DNA from: Paenibacillus_D sp047238105
GTDB lineage: Bacteria > Bacillota > Bacilli > Paenibacillales > Paenibacillaceae
Reading direction: 5' to 3'
DNA length: 64,000 nt
Assembly (NCBI RefSeq): GCF_047238105.1
Contig: NZ_JBDFMD010000001.1
Coordinates: 6,448,001 to 6,512,000, forward strand
This document shows, in pieces, positions 26,955 to 34,696 of this stretch (position 1 is the first letter of the stretch; every line of letters starts with the position of its first letter). The position numbers and the translations under genes are program-made. The notes beneath the pieces were generated by a model. It saw nothing but the letters and a program-made list of their open reading frames with translations, was not told where the DNA came from and made no database searches.

Positions 26955-27302
26955 ATGTCCGATTGTATCTTTTGCAAGATTATCGAAGGGACGATCCCTT
27001 CCAGGAAAGTACTGGAGAACGACCTTGTGCTGGCTTTTCATGATATTGAGCCAGCCGCCCCGGTGCATGTGCTGATCATTCCCAAGAAGCATATTCCGAC
27101 GATGAATGACGTGACGGCGGAGGATGGCGAGACGATCGCGGCCGTCTTCGCGGCAGCGCGCCAGATTGCAGCTGAGCTGGGCATTGCCGAGAATGGCTAC
27201 CGGTTGATTAACAATGTCAATAAAGACGGCGGACAGGTGGTCTACCATCTGCATGTCCATCTCCTGGGCGGCAAGCCGGTCGGCCCGTTGGTGGCGGGGT
27301 AA
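26955..27302 (+). CDS. hit: HIT family protein (histidine triad nucleotide hydrolase)
   Basis: 115 residues. The histidine triad reads HLHVHLLGG near the C-terminus, the N-terminal CIFCKIIEGTIPSRKVLEND is diagnostic of the HINT branch, and HVLIIPKKHI is also conserved. It hydrolyses nucleoside phosphoramidates or AMP-lysine-type substrates in the cytoplasm. ATG 26955 has CAGGAGGC upstream; the longer frame from 26913 has no SD. It stands alone between the MoxR operon and rpsU. Confidence 0.94.
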   Translation: MSDCIFCKIIEGTIPSRKVLENDLVLAFHDIEPAAPVHVLIIPKKHIPTMNDVTAEDGETIAAVFAAARQIAAELGIAENGYRLINNVNKDGGQVVYHLHVHLLGGKPVGPLVAG

Positions 27303-27330
27303 TCTCCTGCCGATTCCGGCGGTTTTCGAG

Positions 27331-27360
27331 TTGACACTCCCTTTCCCTTTCCCGTATAAT
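27331..27360 (+). promoter_or_regulatory. Sigma-A promoter of rpsU-yqeY
   Basis: TTGACA (27331-27336) and TATAAT (27355-27360) are both perfect consensus boxes with an 18-bp spacer, followed by rpsU about 60 bases downstream. Confidence 0.85.
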
Positions 27361-27419
27361 GAAGTTTGATAATCCGTGTTATCGTTCTGGACGGTCTGTT
27401 CTGGAGGGAGGGAAAACTG

Positions 27420-27593
27420 GTGTCTGAAACAAAAGTTCGCAAAAATGAGACTATCGATGCTGCACTTCGTCGCTTCAAGCGTTCCATCGCGAAGGACGGC
27501 GTTTTGGCCGAGGTCAAAAAACGCAAACATTACGAAAAGCCAAGCGTCAAGCGTAAGAAAAAGTCCGAGGCTGCGCGCAAAAGAAAGTTTTAG
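27420..27593 (+). CDS. rpsU: 30S ribosomal protein S21
   Basis: 57 residues. VRKNETIDAALRRFKRSI and the basic tail KPSVKRKKKSEAARKRKF are the standard bS21 sequence. The GTG start follows GGAGGGAGGG; the frame also opens at 27366, but without an SD. It binds the 30S platform near the anti-SD. It is co-transcribed with yqeY, as in Bacillus. Confidence 0.97.
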   Translation: MSETKVRKNETIDAALRRFKRSIAKDGVLAEVKKRKHYEKPSVKRKKKSEAARKRKF

Positions 27594-27608
27594 GAGGATC
27601 CTTCCACG

Positions 27609-28052
27609 ATGAGCCTTAACGAACGATTAAGCGACGATATGAAACAGGCAATGAAAGGTCAGGAGAAATTCAGACTCTCTGTTATCCGGATGCTTCGCTC
27701 GGCGATCAAGAATGTTGAAATTGACGAGCGGCGTACACTAGAAGATGCAGAAGTGCTTGATATTCTGAGTCGTGAGGTCAAGCAGCGTAAAGATTCCCTC
27801 CAAGAATTTCAAAAAGCCGGCCGTGAGGATTTGACTGCAAATCTCGCAGCAGAAATAGAGATTATTAGTGCTTACCTGCCCCAGCAGCTCACTGAAGAAG
27901 AGATCAAAGTGATCGTACAGCAGACCATCCAGGAAACCGGAGCTTCTTCCAAAGCCGAGATGGGTAAAGTCATGAGCGCCCTGATGCCGAAGGTAAAAGG
28001 ACGCGCTGACGGTAAACTAGTAAATCAAACGGTTCAACAATTTCTGCAATAG
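27609..28052 (+). CDS. yqeY: GatB/YqeY domain-containing protein
   Basis: 147 residues, the normal length of YqeY. The N-terminus LNERLSDDMKQAMKGQEKFRL and the later LPQQLTEEEIKVIVQQTI, then KAEMGKVMSALMPKVKGRADG, are the conserved blocks shared with the tail domain of amidotransferase subunit GatB. Function as a free protein is not settled; tRNA binding is presumed. It follows rpsU by 15 bases with SD TTAGGAGG, and a terminator comes after it. Confidence 0.95.
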   Translation: MSLNERLSDDMKQAMKGQEKFRLSVIRMLRSAIKNVEIDERRTLEDAEVLDILSREVKQRKDSLQEFQKAGREDLTANLAAEIEIISAYLPQQLTEEEIKVIVQQTIQETGASSKAEMGKVMSALMPKVKGRADGKLVNQTVQQFLQ

Positions 28053-28064
28053 ATTACTTACAAA

Positions 28065-28095
28065 AGCACTCCTGCTCATGCGGGAGTGCTTTTTA
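28065..28095 (+). terminator. Rho-independent terminator of rpsU-yqeY
   Basis: AGCACTCCTGC (28065-28075) pairs with GCGGGAGTGCT (28080-28090), an 11-bp stem with a 4-base loop and one T-G pair, followed by TTTTT. Confidence 0.9.
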
Positions 28096-28120
28096 ATTGC
28101 TACTAGCCTAAAAGCACTTT

Positions 28121-28128
28121 CATTTAAG
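28121..28128 (+). repeat. Target-site duplication, left copy
   Basis: CATTTAAG immediately outside the left inverted repeat; the identical octamer stands at 30045-30052. Confidence 0.85.
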
Positions 28129-28180
28129 GAGGCCACTGAAGAACTATCATAATTTAAGTCTCAAATGAATTTACTAAACA

Positions 28181-28232
28181 AAAAAGGGGCACTGGACTCG
28201 CAACAAAAGCGAGTCCAGTGCCCCTTTTTCGG
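28181..28232. terminator. Left-end IS hairpin (bidirectional terminator)
   Basis: AAAAAGGGGCACTGGACTCG (28181-28200) is perfectly complementary to the 20 bases at 28210-28229, with a 9-base loop. A/T runs on both sides make it a terminator in both directions. It ends the transposase message and shields the IS from outside transcription. Confidence 0.85.
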
Positions 28233-28239
28233 GGTCTTT

Positions 28240-29691
28240 TCAGCTTCCTAATGTAAAGATTCGTTTCAGATTCACCACGAATATAGCCATGGCTCCTTGC
28301 ATATGCATGCCGGATAGACCCGAGGATGTGGCCACATCATACCCGTGCCTGTGCTTGAGCTCGCTGTTCTTCGCTTCAATTTTGTAGCGCTCTTTGGCTT
28401 TTTCTTTGAAAGCCTCACTTTCCTGAAATGCCATTTGTTCGGCGTGCGCCCCGGATTTAATGGTGACGGAGTACGTTTTGCTTTTGGCGCCCTCCTTGTA
28501 ACAACCCGCTTTCAAGGGACACCTCTTGCATTGTTCTACATCGAAGTAGTAGGTGTCGGTTTGGTTCTTGCCCGTGTCCTTCTTGCCTTGACGCGCTTTG
28601 CGAATTGCCATGTGTCCTGCCTTGCACACATACATGCCCGCATCTTTATTAAACTCAAACTCGTCTTCTTTCTTGCGTCCCCCTTGCGTAATCTGCGGGT
28701 TTAACCGGGAGACCAGTTCCATATGATTCTTCTTGGTATAGATCAGGTTGTCTTTCTCCGAATACGCCGTGTCGCCAATCACGGTCTTTACGGTTACACC
28801 AGCCGCGATGCTTTTTTCAATGAGTGGCTGCAGTTGTTTCCCATCACTCTTCTCTCCCGTCGTTATGGTCGCGGCGGTAATGATCCGTTCCTCGCTCATG
28901 GCGTAATGGGTTTTGAATCCAAAGAACGACGAGTCGGCACTCTTATGACCGATTCGCGCATCCGGATCGCTCGAGAGACGAAGCTGCTCTACGTCATCAT
29001 CAACGCACTCTTTTAGCACGTTCAGAGGCTCCGTAATCTTAGGCGTATGAGCGATGGGCAGCTTGGTCTCTGTCACTGCAATGAGTTGCTGGCAGTACGC
29101 AATTTCAGCCTCCAAGGTATCTACGGTATTCTTCGCTGGGAGTTTTGCTTTGAGTGACTCGTCGATGGCATAGATCGCTTTGCGCAATTTGCGGGAGCGA
29201 TCTTGCAGGGTCTCTCGCGGGGATTTGTGGTTGTACCGCGCCTTCGTATGCGTCGCATCGACGATGATGGACGTGCTCTTCAGAACGCCCTTTTGAATCG
29301 CAAGTTCAACCGATTTTCCGATCAGCATGTCAAGCAGATTGAGATCTTTCAGCCGCAATTTGCGAAACTTGGTCAGCGAGCTCGGGTCGATGACCGGCTC
29401 CTCCGGTGCCATCTGCAGGAAGTACTTAAAGGACATGTCGTAGCGTGAGCGCTCGACAATGTCCACGTCGGATAGGTCAAAAATCGCTTTTAAGAGCAGA
29501 TATTTAAACATCCGCACGGGGTCAATGGCATGACGTCCATTGTCCAGACAGTAGTTCGCTCGTAGCTCTTCGTACACAAACGAAAAATCCACCTGTTCGT
29601 TCAACTGGCGGAGCATGTTGTCTTTCGGAACGATCAGGTCATACAAGGACGTGTACGGGCTGAATGAAAACGAAGGTTGGTTCTGGAACAA
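28240..29691 (-). CDS. IS1182 family transposase
   Basis: 483 residues, the usual size. The N-terminal DUF772-like domain contains FKYLLLKAIFDLSDVDIVER and YFLQMAPEEPVIDPSSLTKFR. The DDE catalytic core shows IVDATHTKARY (first Asp), VIGDTAYSEKDN (second Asp) and ERYKIEAKNSELKHRHG (Glu). A Cys-rich stretch (CKRCPLKAGC) lies before the last block. It cuts and joins the IS ends. The start is TTG at 29691, with AAGGATGG upstream on the minus strand. It appears uninterrupted. Confidence 0.95.
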   Translation of the reverse strand: MFQNQPSFSFSPYTSLYDLIVPKDNMLRQLNEQVDFSFVYEELRANYCLDNGRHAIDPVRMFKYLLLKAIFDLSDVDIVERSRYDMSFKYFLQMAPEEPVIDPSSLTKFRKLRLKDLNLLDMLIGKSVELAIQKGVLKSTSIIVDATHTKARYNHKSPRETLQDRSRKLRKAIYAIDESLKAKLPAKNTVDTLEAEIAYCQQLIAVTETKLPIAHTPKITEPLNVLKECVDDDVEQLRLSSDPDARIGHKSADSSFFGFKTHYAMSEERIITAATITTGEKSDGKQLQPLIEKSIAAGVTVKTVIGDTAYSEKDNLIYTKKNHMELVSRLNPQITQGGRKKEDEFEFNKDAGMYVCKAGHMAIRKARQGKKDTGKNQTDTYYFDVEQCKRCPLKAGCYKEGAKSKTYSVTIKSGAHAEQMAFQESEAFKEKAKERYKIEAKNSELKHRHGYDVATSSGLSGMHMQGAMAIFVVNLKRIFTLGS

Positions 29692-29764
29692 TGGGCTTCC
29701 ATCCTTTCGAGGTCTCGATTAGAAATGTATTTTTTGCAAGGGCAGCCACCGGCACAGGAGCGGA

Positions 29765-29907
29765 GGGAAGAGGGAGGCTGGAGAAGCGGAGCTTATGCTT
29801 ACGAAGTCGCTTTCTTGCAGAAAGCGTGTGAGTCCCCGGATTTCATCCGCTGAAGCGGTATGAACAAGAAATCTGGGGACAACAGCGATCGGAAGCCCCC
29901 TCTTCCC
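29765..29907 (+). ncRNA. Candidate structured RNA, copy 1 (inside the IS)
   Basis: P1 pairs GGGAAGAGGG-(bulged A)-GGCT (29765-29779) with AGCC-CCCTCTTCCC (29894-29907). P2 is the hairpin CGCTTTCT-TGC-AGAAAGCG (29808-29826). P3 pairs GTCCCCGGATTTC (29832-29844) with GAAATCTGGGGAC (29868-29880) around an inner hairpin CCGCT-GA-AGCGG. AACAGCGATCGGAAG follows P3. The copy at 43455-43611 has the same blocks with compensatory helix changes. G-T pairs make the plus strand the likely RNA strand, divergent from the transposase; the hairpin at 29973-30011 would terminate it. Not recognised as a named family. Confidence 0.6.
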
Positions 29908-29972
29908 GCAGCGACCACGCCTTCGTTGGCGGATACACCATCTTTTTGCGTTAGCCTTATTTTACAACAAAA

Positions 29973-30016
29973 AAGGTACTGCTCCCTTAATTATTTCGGG
30001 TGCAGTACCTTATTTG
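29973..30016. terminator. Right-end IS hairpin
   Basis: AAGGTACTGC (29973-29982) pairs with GCAGTACCTT (30002-30011), preceded by an A-run and followed by TTATTTG. It insulates the transposase side from outside transcription and could end a plus-strand RNA from within the IS. Confidence 0.75.
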
Positions 30017-30044
30017 ATTCAGTAAGGACTTTTTCAGTGGCCTC

Positions 30045-30052
30045 CATTTAAG
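30045..30052 (+). repeat. Target-site duplication, right copy
   Basis: CATTTAAG directly after the right inverted repeat, identical to 28121-28128. Confidence 0.85.
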
Positions 30053-30109
30053 AGGAGTGTTTTTTGAATTATAAGAGTTTATATGTTTCACCTATAATCA
30101 GCTTATATT

Positions 30110-30153
30110 GGTGCGACGCTGCAAGTGATTGTCTTCTCTTGCAGCGTCGCACC
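30110..30153. repeat. Long perfect inverted repeat in the 340-base gap before the chemoreceptor gene
   Basis: GGTGCGACGCTGCAAG (30110-30125) pairs perfectly with CTTGCAGCGTCGCACC (30138-30153) around a 12-base loop. No T-run follows. TGCGACGC recurs at 30172. The rest of the 30053-30393 gap shows no gene; GCTTACGAAG at about 30185 matches the pre-P2 segment of the IS structured repeat and may be a remnant. Confidence 0.6.
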
Positions 30154-30305
30154 ATTCTGCGGAATGAAATTTGCGACGCCGTGTGCTTACGAAGCTAGTT
30201 TTGCTTTGCGAAACTTTTTAGGCGAAGCCGTTTGACCTTGATAGTATAGCGGCGACAGACGTTTTTGCTTCCCCGCAAAAAATAATCATGCATTTGTACA
30301 TAACC

Positions 30306-30313
30306 GCCGATAT
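30306..30313 (+). promoter_or_regulatory. Possible sigma-D -10 box
   Basis: GCCGATAT is the sigma-D (motility sigma factor) -10 sequence, placed 80 bases before the chemoreceptor start. No good TAAA -35 is at the exact distance (TAAT lies at 30283, 19 bases away), so this is tentative. Chemoreceptor genes are commonly sigma-D controlled. Confidence 0.35.
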
Positions 30314-30393
30314 ATAACATCAGTGTGACAGCGCTGGCCGTCCGTCGCACGCATATCTTAAAACCTACACCAAAGAATAGCGAGGGATGAACT

Positions 30394-32115
30394 GTGAAAC
30401 GTTCCATTCGGGTCAAACTGGCACTGCTTGCCATCGTGCCGCTGCTTTTCTACATCGGCACCAGCGCTTATCTGCTGTCGCAGCAACGTCAGCTATACCA
30501 TGTCATGACAGAGCAGATCGCCAAAATCAGCACCGAGGTGCAGACGCTGGTGCTCAATGCTGACCGCGATTTGTATCAAGCTTATGTGGCGTACCTGAGG
30601 CTCGAATCAGGCATGCTGAATAACAACCAGCTTCAATCGGAGCAGGCTGCGCTGGAAGAGAATCTGCTGCAGGTGGAAGAGCGGATGGGGCAGGCGATCG
30701 CCATTATCGAAGATGAAGGACTGCGCGGCCTCCAGTATGGCAGCTCAGGCAGGCCGCTTGGAGATCTGCTGGATCTGTTCGTAACCAACTTCGATACCTG
30801 GGTTGCCGCTGTGGAGCAGGAATTGTCTGATGGCAGTTGGATGATCAGCGACAGGATAGACAGTTCGTTTGCGCTGAGCCGGGCAAATGTAGATGAGATA
30901 GAAGAGAACATCGACGCGCACGTACGGGAACAGCTGGCGCTGATCGAGAAGAGTCTGAACTTGACAGAATGGTTAATGATAGCTGTACTGTCAGGCCTTG
31001 TCGTGTTGATGAGCATTGCTGCCATCATCATGATCCGCCGCATCATGATGACGATTCGTGCGGTGATGTACAAGACCAGTCGGGTTGCGGAGGGCGATCT
31101 GACAGCACTTGCCGAGCAGCGCTACTCGCGAGACGAGCTGGGGGAGACAGCATTGTCGCTCGATCGGATGATAGCCTCGGTAAAAGAACTCATCACCCGG
31201 ATCTCCACGAATGCGAGCGAGGTCGGCCGGTCGGCCCGGCTACTGAGCGCTTCGAGCAGGGAATCGACCGAAGCGTCGGCGCAGACAGCTCGGGACATCC
31301 AGGCTGTGGCCGAGAGCGCCGAGGTGCAGACGCAGTCCTCGCTCGAAGTGGCTAGAGCGATGGAGGAGATGGCGGTCGGCATCGAGCGGATCGCCGGCAA
31401 CACTGCGCGGCTGGCCGAAGGCTCAGCGCTGGCGTCGCTGCAGGCAGGACAAGGACGTGAAGTACTGGAGAAGCTGGTGCTGCAGATGCGCAAGATTAAT
31501 ACGTCCATGGCAGGACTCTCCGGCGCGATTGAAGTATTGGCCGGCCGGTCGGAGAAAATCGGCGGCATCGCCGACAATCTCACATCATTTGCCCAGCAGA
31601 CGAATATTCTTTCTCTGAATGCTGCTATCGAAGCTTCGCGAGCGGGCCAAGCGGGCCGGGGCTTTGCTGTCGTTGCTGCCGAGATTCGCAAGCTGGCAGA
31701 AGGGTCGCTGGCATCGGCTGACAGTATCCAGCAGCTCGTGTCAGGCACCAGCAGCGAGATTGCCGCTGCCGTCGCGCAGATGCAGGATACGTTGCGGGAG
31801 CTGGCTGCGGGGGAAGCCAGAGTGCGCGACATTCACGGCAACTTCGAGGAGATCTTTGCCTCCGTTGCCGAGATGTCGGGCCAGCTGCAGGAGAACTCGG
31901 CGATCACCGAGCAGATGTCGGCCAGCACCGAGGAGGTCAGCAGCTCCATAAGGGCATCGGCGACTGCGGCTGAGACGAATCTGGGCAGAACGGAGAGTGT
32001 GGCGGCGGCGACCGAAGAACAACTCGCGTTGATCGAAGGGATCGCCTCAGCTGCCGCCCGGATGGATGAAGTCGTACGGGATTTGGATAACGCTGTAACG
32101 CGATTTAAGGTTTAG
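30394..32115 (+). CDS. Methyl-accepting chemotaxis protein
   Basis: 573 residues. A first membrane helix (about 7-27) is followed by a helical extracellular sensor of about 160 residues (four-helix-bundle type), a second helix (about 193-214, WLMIAVLSGLVVLMSIAAI) and a HAMP domain. The signalling coiled coil has the hairpin tip IADNLTSFAQQTNILSLNAA, then EASRAGQAGRGFAVVAAEIRK, the conserved CheA/CheW contact. It relays ligand binding to the flagellar switch. The start is GTG with GCGAGGG upstream. It stands alone, flanked by the IS and a hairpin. The ligand is unknown. Confidence 0.95.
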   Translation: MKRSIRVKLALLAIVPLLFYIGTSAYLLSQQRQLYHVMTEQIAKISTEVQTLVLNADRDLYQAYVAYLRLESGMLNNNQLQSEQAALEENLLQVEERMGQAIAIIEDEGLRGLQYGSSGRPLGDLLDLFVTNFDTWVAAVEQELSDGSWMISDRIDSSFALSRANVDEIEENIDAHVREQLALIEKSLNLTEWLMIAVLSGLVVLMSIAAIIMIRRIMMTIRAVMYKTSRVAEGDLTALAEQRYSRDELGETALSLDRMIASVKELITRISTNASEVGRSARLLSASSRESTEASAQTARDIQAVAESAEVQTQSSLEVARAMEEMAVGIERIAGNTARLAEGSALASLQAGQGREVLEKLVLQMRKINTSMAGLSGAIEVLAGRSEKIGGIADNLTSFAQQTNILSLNAAIEASRAGQAGRGFAVVAAEIRKLAEGSLASADSIQQLVSGTSSEIAAAVAQMQDTLRELAAGEARVRDIHGNFEEIFASVAEMSGQLQENSAITEQMSASTEEVSSSIRASATAAETNLGRTESVAAATEEQLALIEGIASAAARMDEVVRDLDNAVTRFKV

Positions 32116-32138
32116 AACCCCATATATTTGTTATCCTA

Positions 32139-32187
32139 AAAGGGATACGCGGTCTTCATGTCGAAAAAGTGAAACGCGCATCCCTTT
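32139..32187 (+). terminator. Hairpin after the chemoreceptor gene
   Basis: AAAGGGAT-A-CGCG (32139-32151) pairs with CGCG-C-ATCCCTTT (32175-32187) around a 23-base loop. The T-tract is short (TTTCGC), so termination would be modest. Confidence 0.5.
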
Positions 32188-32237
32188 CGCACGTATTAGG
32201 AGCAACTGAATGAAACAGACATAAAGGAGGGAATCTA

Positions 32238-33614
32238 GTGACAAAGGGACTCAGGCGATGGTTGCTCAGACTGCCGCTTCTGGCACTCATGTTCGGCTTG
32301 CTGGCGGGTATAGCGCTGCCGCTGCTGGAGGCGGCAGAGCCAGCTGATGAACGTCCGCCGGCAAGCGGACCCGCCGTTTATGTCATCCCCGTGAAACAGA
32401 CGATCGAATCGGGGCTGCAGTCCTTCCTGGAGCGGGCATTTCAGGAAGCTGAGGAGGCGGAAGCGGAGCGCATCATATTGGTCATCAATACATTCGGCGG
32501 CCGTGTCGACAGCGCAGCCGAGATCGGGGATCTGATCCGGAACAGCTCGGTACCGACGGTTGCCTTCGTCGAGAGCAACGCGATCTCGGCGGGTGCCTAC
32601 ATCGCCCTTAACGCCGACCAGATCGTGATGCTGCCTAACAGCTCGATCGGCGATGCCGCGGTTGTGGACGGCGCTACAGGCGAACTGGTGGACAATCCGA
32701 AGATCACGTCGCTTTGGACCAACAAGATGAAGGCGGCCGCCGAAGCCAACGGGCGCGATCCGGCGATCGCGGTTAAAATGGTTGATCCAAGTGCGACGCT
32801 GACGATCGAAGAGCTTGACCTTACAGTCGGTCCAGGCAATATTCTGACCCTGACTTCCGAGGAAGCGCTGGCCGTCGGCTATGCCGAGCATCTGGCCTCT
32901 TCCGTGGAAGAGACGCTGGAGTGGCTGGGACTGGAAGAGCGCATGGTCGTCGAGATGGAGCTGACGACTGCCGAGAATCTCGCCCGCTGGCTCACTTCGC
33001 CGCTGATTCGCACATTGCTGCTCATTGTCGGCATGGCCGGTGTGGCGATCGAGGTGATCGTTCCCGGCTTCGGAGCACCGGGTATTATCGGAATCGCCAG
33101 TTTCGGTCTTTATTTCTTCGCCCATTATATCGCCGGTTTTGCTGGTCTGGAGTCCTTCGTGCTGTTCGTCGTCGGTATCGCCTTACTCGTCCTCGAGCTA
33201 TTCATACCGAGCTTCGGCATCCTGGGCTTTCTCGGGATCGGGTCACTAATAGCGGGGGTGGTTACTGCAGCTTACGATACTGGGAATGCCTTTTACTCGC
33301 TGCTGATTGCATTTGGAGTAGCGACGGTGCTGGTCATCATCTTTGCCGTCATCTTCAAGAAGAAAGGGATCTGGAACAAGTTTATCCTCCGGGACTCCCT
33401 CTCCACAGAGGAGGGGTACATTCCTGCGGTATCCAGAGAAGATCTCTTGGACATGGAGGGCGTCACGTTGACACCGCTTCGTCCATCCGGGACGGTGCAG
33501 ATTGGTGAAGAGCGCATCGATGTCGTCACATCCGGACAGTTTATTGCGAACAACAAGCCGATCAAAGTGATTAAAGTTGAAGGAACACGCGTCATCGTCA
33601 GAGAAATCGTGTAA
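32238..33614 (+). CDS. nfeD: NfeD family protein with ClpP-like serine protease domain
   Basis: 458 residues. A signal/anchor (about 10-30) is followed by a ClpP/SppA-like domain with INTFGGRVDSAAEIGDLI and VESNAISAGAYIALNAD, the latter carrying the nucleophilic Ser. Four or five membrane helices follow (about 255-375, GLxSFVLFVVGIALLVLELFIPSFGILGFLGI). A C-terminal NfeD OB-fold ends the protein (GRTG..-like GTVQIGEERIDVVTSGQFI). It is the YqeZ-type long NfeD, encoded with the flotillin FloA in lipid microdomains. SD AAAGGAGGG. Its pairing with floA downstream is the standard operon. Confidence 0.92.
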   Translation: MTKGLRRWLLRLPLLALMFGLLAGIALPLLEAAEPADERPPASGPAVYVIPVKQTIESGLQSFLERAFQEAEEAEAERIILVINTFGGRVDSAAEIGDLIRNSSVPTVAFVESNAISAGAYIALNADQIVMLPNSSIGDAAVVDGATGELVDNPKITSLWTNKMKAAAEANGRDPAIAVKMVDPSATLTIEELDLTVGPGNILTLTSEEALAVGYAEHLASSVEETLEWLGLEERMVVEMELTTAENLARWLTSPLIRTLLLIVGMAGVAIEVIVPGFGAPGIIGIASFGLYFFAHYIAGFAGLESFVLFVVGIALLVLELFIPSFGILGFLGIGSLIAGVVTAAYDTGNAFYSLLIAFGVATVLVIIFAVIFKKKGIWNKFILRDSLSTEEGYIPAVSREDLLDMEGVTLTPLRPSGTVQIGEERIDVVTSGQFIANNKPIKVIKVEGTRVIVREIV

Positions 33615-33671
33615 GAACCAACGAAGGATGGCAAGTGTTGCCATACCAACTTTTTGGAGGGGATACTCAGA

Positions 33672-34655
33672 ATGGAAGATTTTAATCTCATGTACTTGGT
33701 GGTTGGGGTCGTCGCTTTCATCTTGCTTATCGTATTTTTGAACTTCTTCCCGGTGATGCTCTGGATCGCGGCGCTTTCGTCGGGCGTGCGGATCGGCATC
33801 ATTACGCTGGTCGCGATGCGGCTGCGGCGGGTCGTACCGGGACGAATCGTCAACCCGATGATTAAGGCGCATAAAGCGGGATTGGGCTTGACCATTAATC
33901 AATTGGAAAGTCACTATCTGGCAGGCGGCAATGTGGACCGCGTCGTCAATGCGCTGATCGCCGCGCAGCGGGCCAATATTCCACTGGAATTCGCCCGTGC
34001 TGCTGCGATCGATCTGGCAGGCCGTGATGTCCTGAACGCGGTACAGATGAGCGTTAATCCGAAAGTTATCGAAACCCCTGTTGTATCTGCAGTAGCGAAG
34101 GACGGCATCGAGGTTAGAGTCAAGGCTCGTGTAACTGTACGTGCCAATATCGACCGTCTCGTCGGCGGTGCGGGTGAAGAAACCGTTATTGCCCGTGTAG
34201 GCGAAGGTATCGTCAGTACGAATGGCGGAGCCGCTTCCCACAAAGATGTCCTGGAAAATCCGGATCTGATCTCCCGGACGGTCCTCTCCAAAGGCCTGGA
34301 CTCCGGCACCGCATTCGAAATCCTCTCCATCGATATCGCGGATGTCAGCGTAGGCAAAAATATCGGCGCTTTCCTGCAGACCGAGCAAGCTGAGGCCGAC
34401 AAGCAGATCGCCCAGGCGAAAGCGGAAGAACGCCGCGCCATGGCGGTAGCATTGGAGCAGGAGATGAAAGCCAGAGTCGTCGAGATGAGAGCGCGCGTCG
34501 TCGAGTCCGAATCCCAGGTGCCTCTGGCCATGTCGGATGCGCTTCGCGAAGGCAAGCTCGGTGTCATGGATTATATGAATATGAAAAATATCGAAGCCGA
34601 TACGCAAATGCGCGGATCGATCGGCCGTTCGCCTGAAGACAAGAAAGATAAATAA
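33672..34655 (+). CDS. floA: Flotillin-like protein FloA
   Basis: 327 residues. An N-terminal hydrophobic segment (about 5-45), an SPFH-like domain (NQLESHYLAGGNVDRVVNALIAAQRAN, then VSAVAKDGIEVRVKARVTVRANIDRLVGGAGEETVIARVGEG) and a C-terminal coiled coil rich in Ala/Glu (EQAEADKQIAQAKAEERRAMA) match YqfA/FloA. It scaffolds functional membrane microdomains. ATG 33672 has TTGGAGGGG upstream. It follows nfeD with a 57-base gap. Confidence 0.96.
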   Translation: MEDFNLMYLVVGVVAFILLIVFLNFFPVMLWIAALSSGVRIGIITLVAMRLRRVVPGRIVNPMIKAHKAGLGLTINQLESHYLAGGNVDRVVNALIAAQRANIPLEFARAAAIDLAGRDVLNAVQMSVNPKVIETPVVSAVAKDGIEVRVKARVTVRANIDRLVGGAGEETVIARVGEGIVSTNGGAASHKDVLENPDLISRTVLSKGLDSGTAFEILSIDIADVSVGKNIGAFLQTEQAEADKQIAQAKAEERRAMAVALEQEMKARVVEMRARVVESESQVPLAMSDALREGKLGVMDYMNMKNIEADTQMRGSIGRSPEDKKDK

Positions 34656-34696
34656 GACGGCATTGCGACGCAGCCGTTGCTTCAGGGAGGTTACGC

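Larger units (their letters stand above)
28129..30044 (-). mobile_element. IS1182-family insertion sequence, complete
   Basis: A 1916-bp element. The ends GAGGCCACTGAAGAACT (28129-) and, read on the reverse strand from 30044, GAGGCCACTGAAAAAGT are inverted repeats with 15 of 17 positions identical. An 8-bp target duplication CATTTAAG flanks both ends. It carries one transposase on the minus strand. Strong hairpins lie just inside each end (28181-28229 and 29973-30011), and a non-coding 280-base segment upstream of the transposase holds a structured repeat. The ends, duplication and open reading frame are intact, so it looks recently active. Confidence 0.93.
28111..30066 (+). terminator. Second terminator-like hairpin, split by the IS insertion
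   Basis: AAAGCACT (28111-28118) and AGTGTTTTTT (30057-30066) flank the insertion. With the IS and one copy of its duplication removed, they form an 8-bp stem (with one G-T pair) and T-run, joined by a loop that includes CATTTAAG. The IS therefore sits in the loop of a former hairpin. Confidence 0.55.

Noticed and set aside
29860..30051. 63-codon plus-strand frame at the right end of the IS
   Set aside because: It overlaps the structured repeat, the terminator hairpin and the inverted repeat, and has no SD.
28121..30052. Possible composite transposon or CRISPR-like repeats around the IS
   Set aside because: There is only one transposase and one pair of ends with a direct 8-bp duplication; no spaced repeat array exists.
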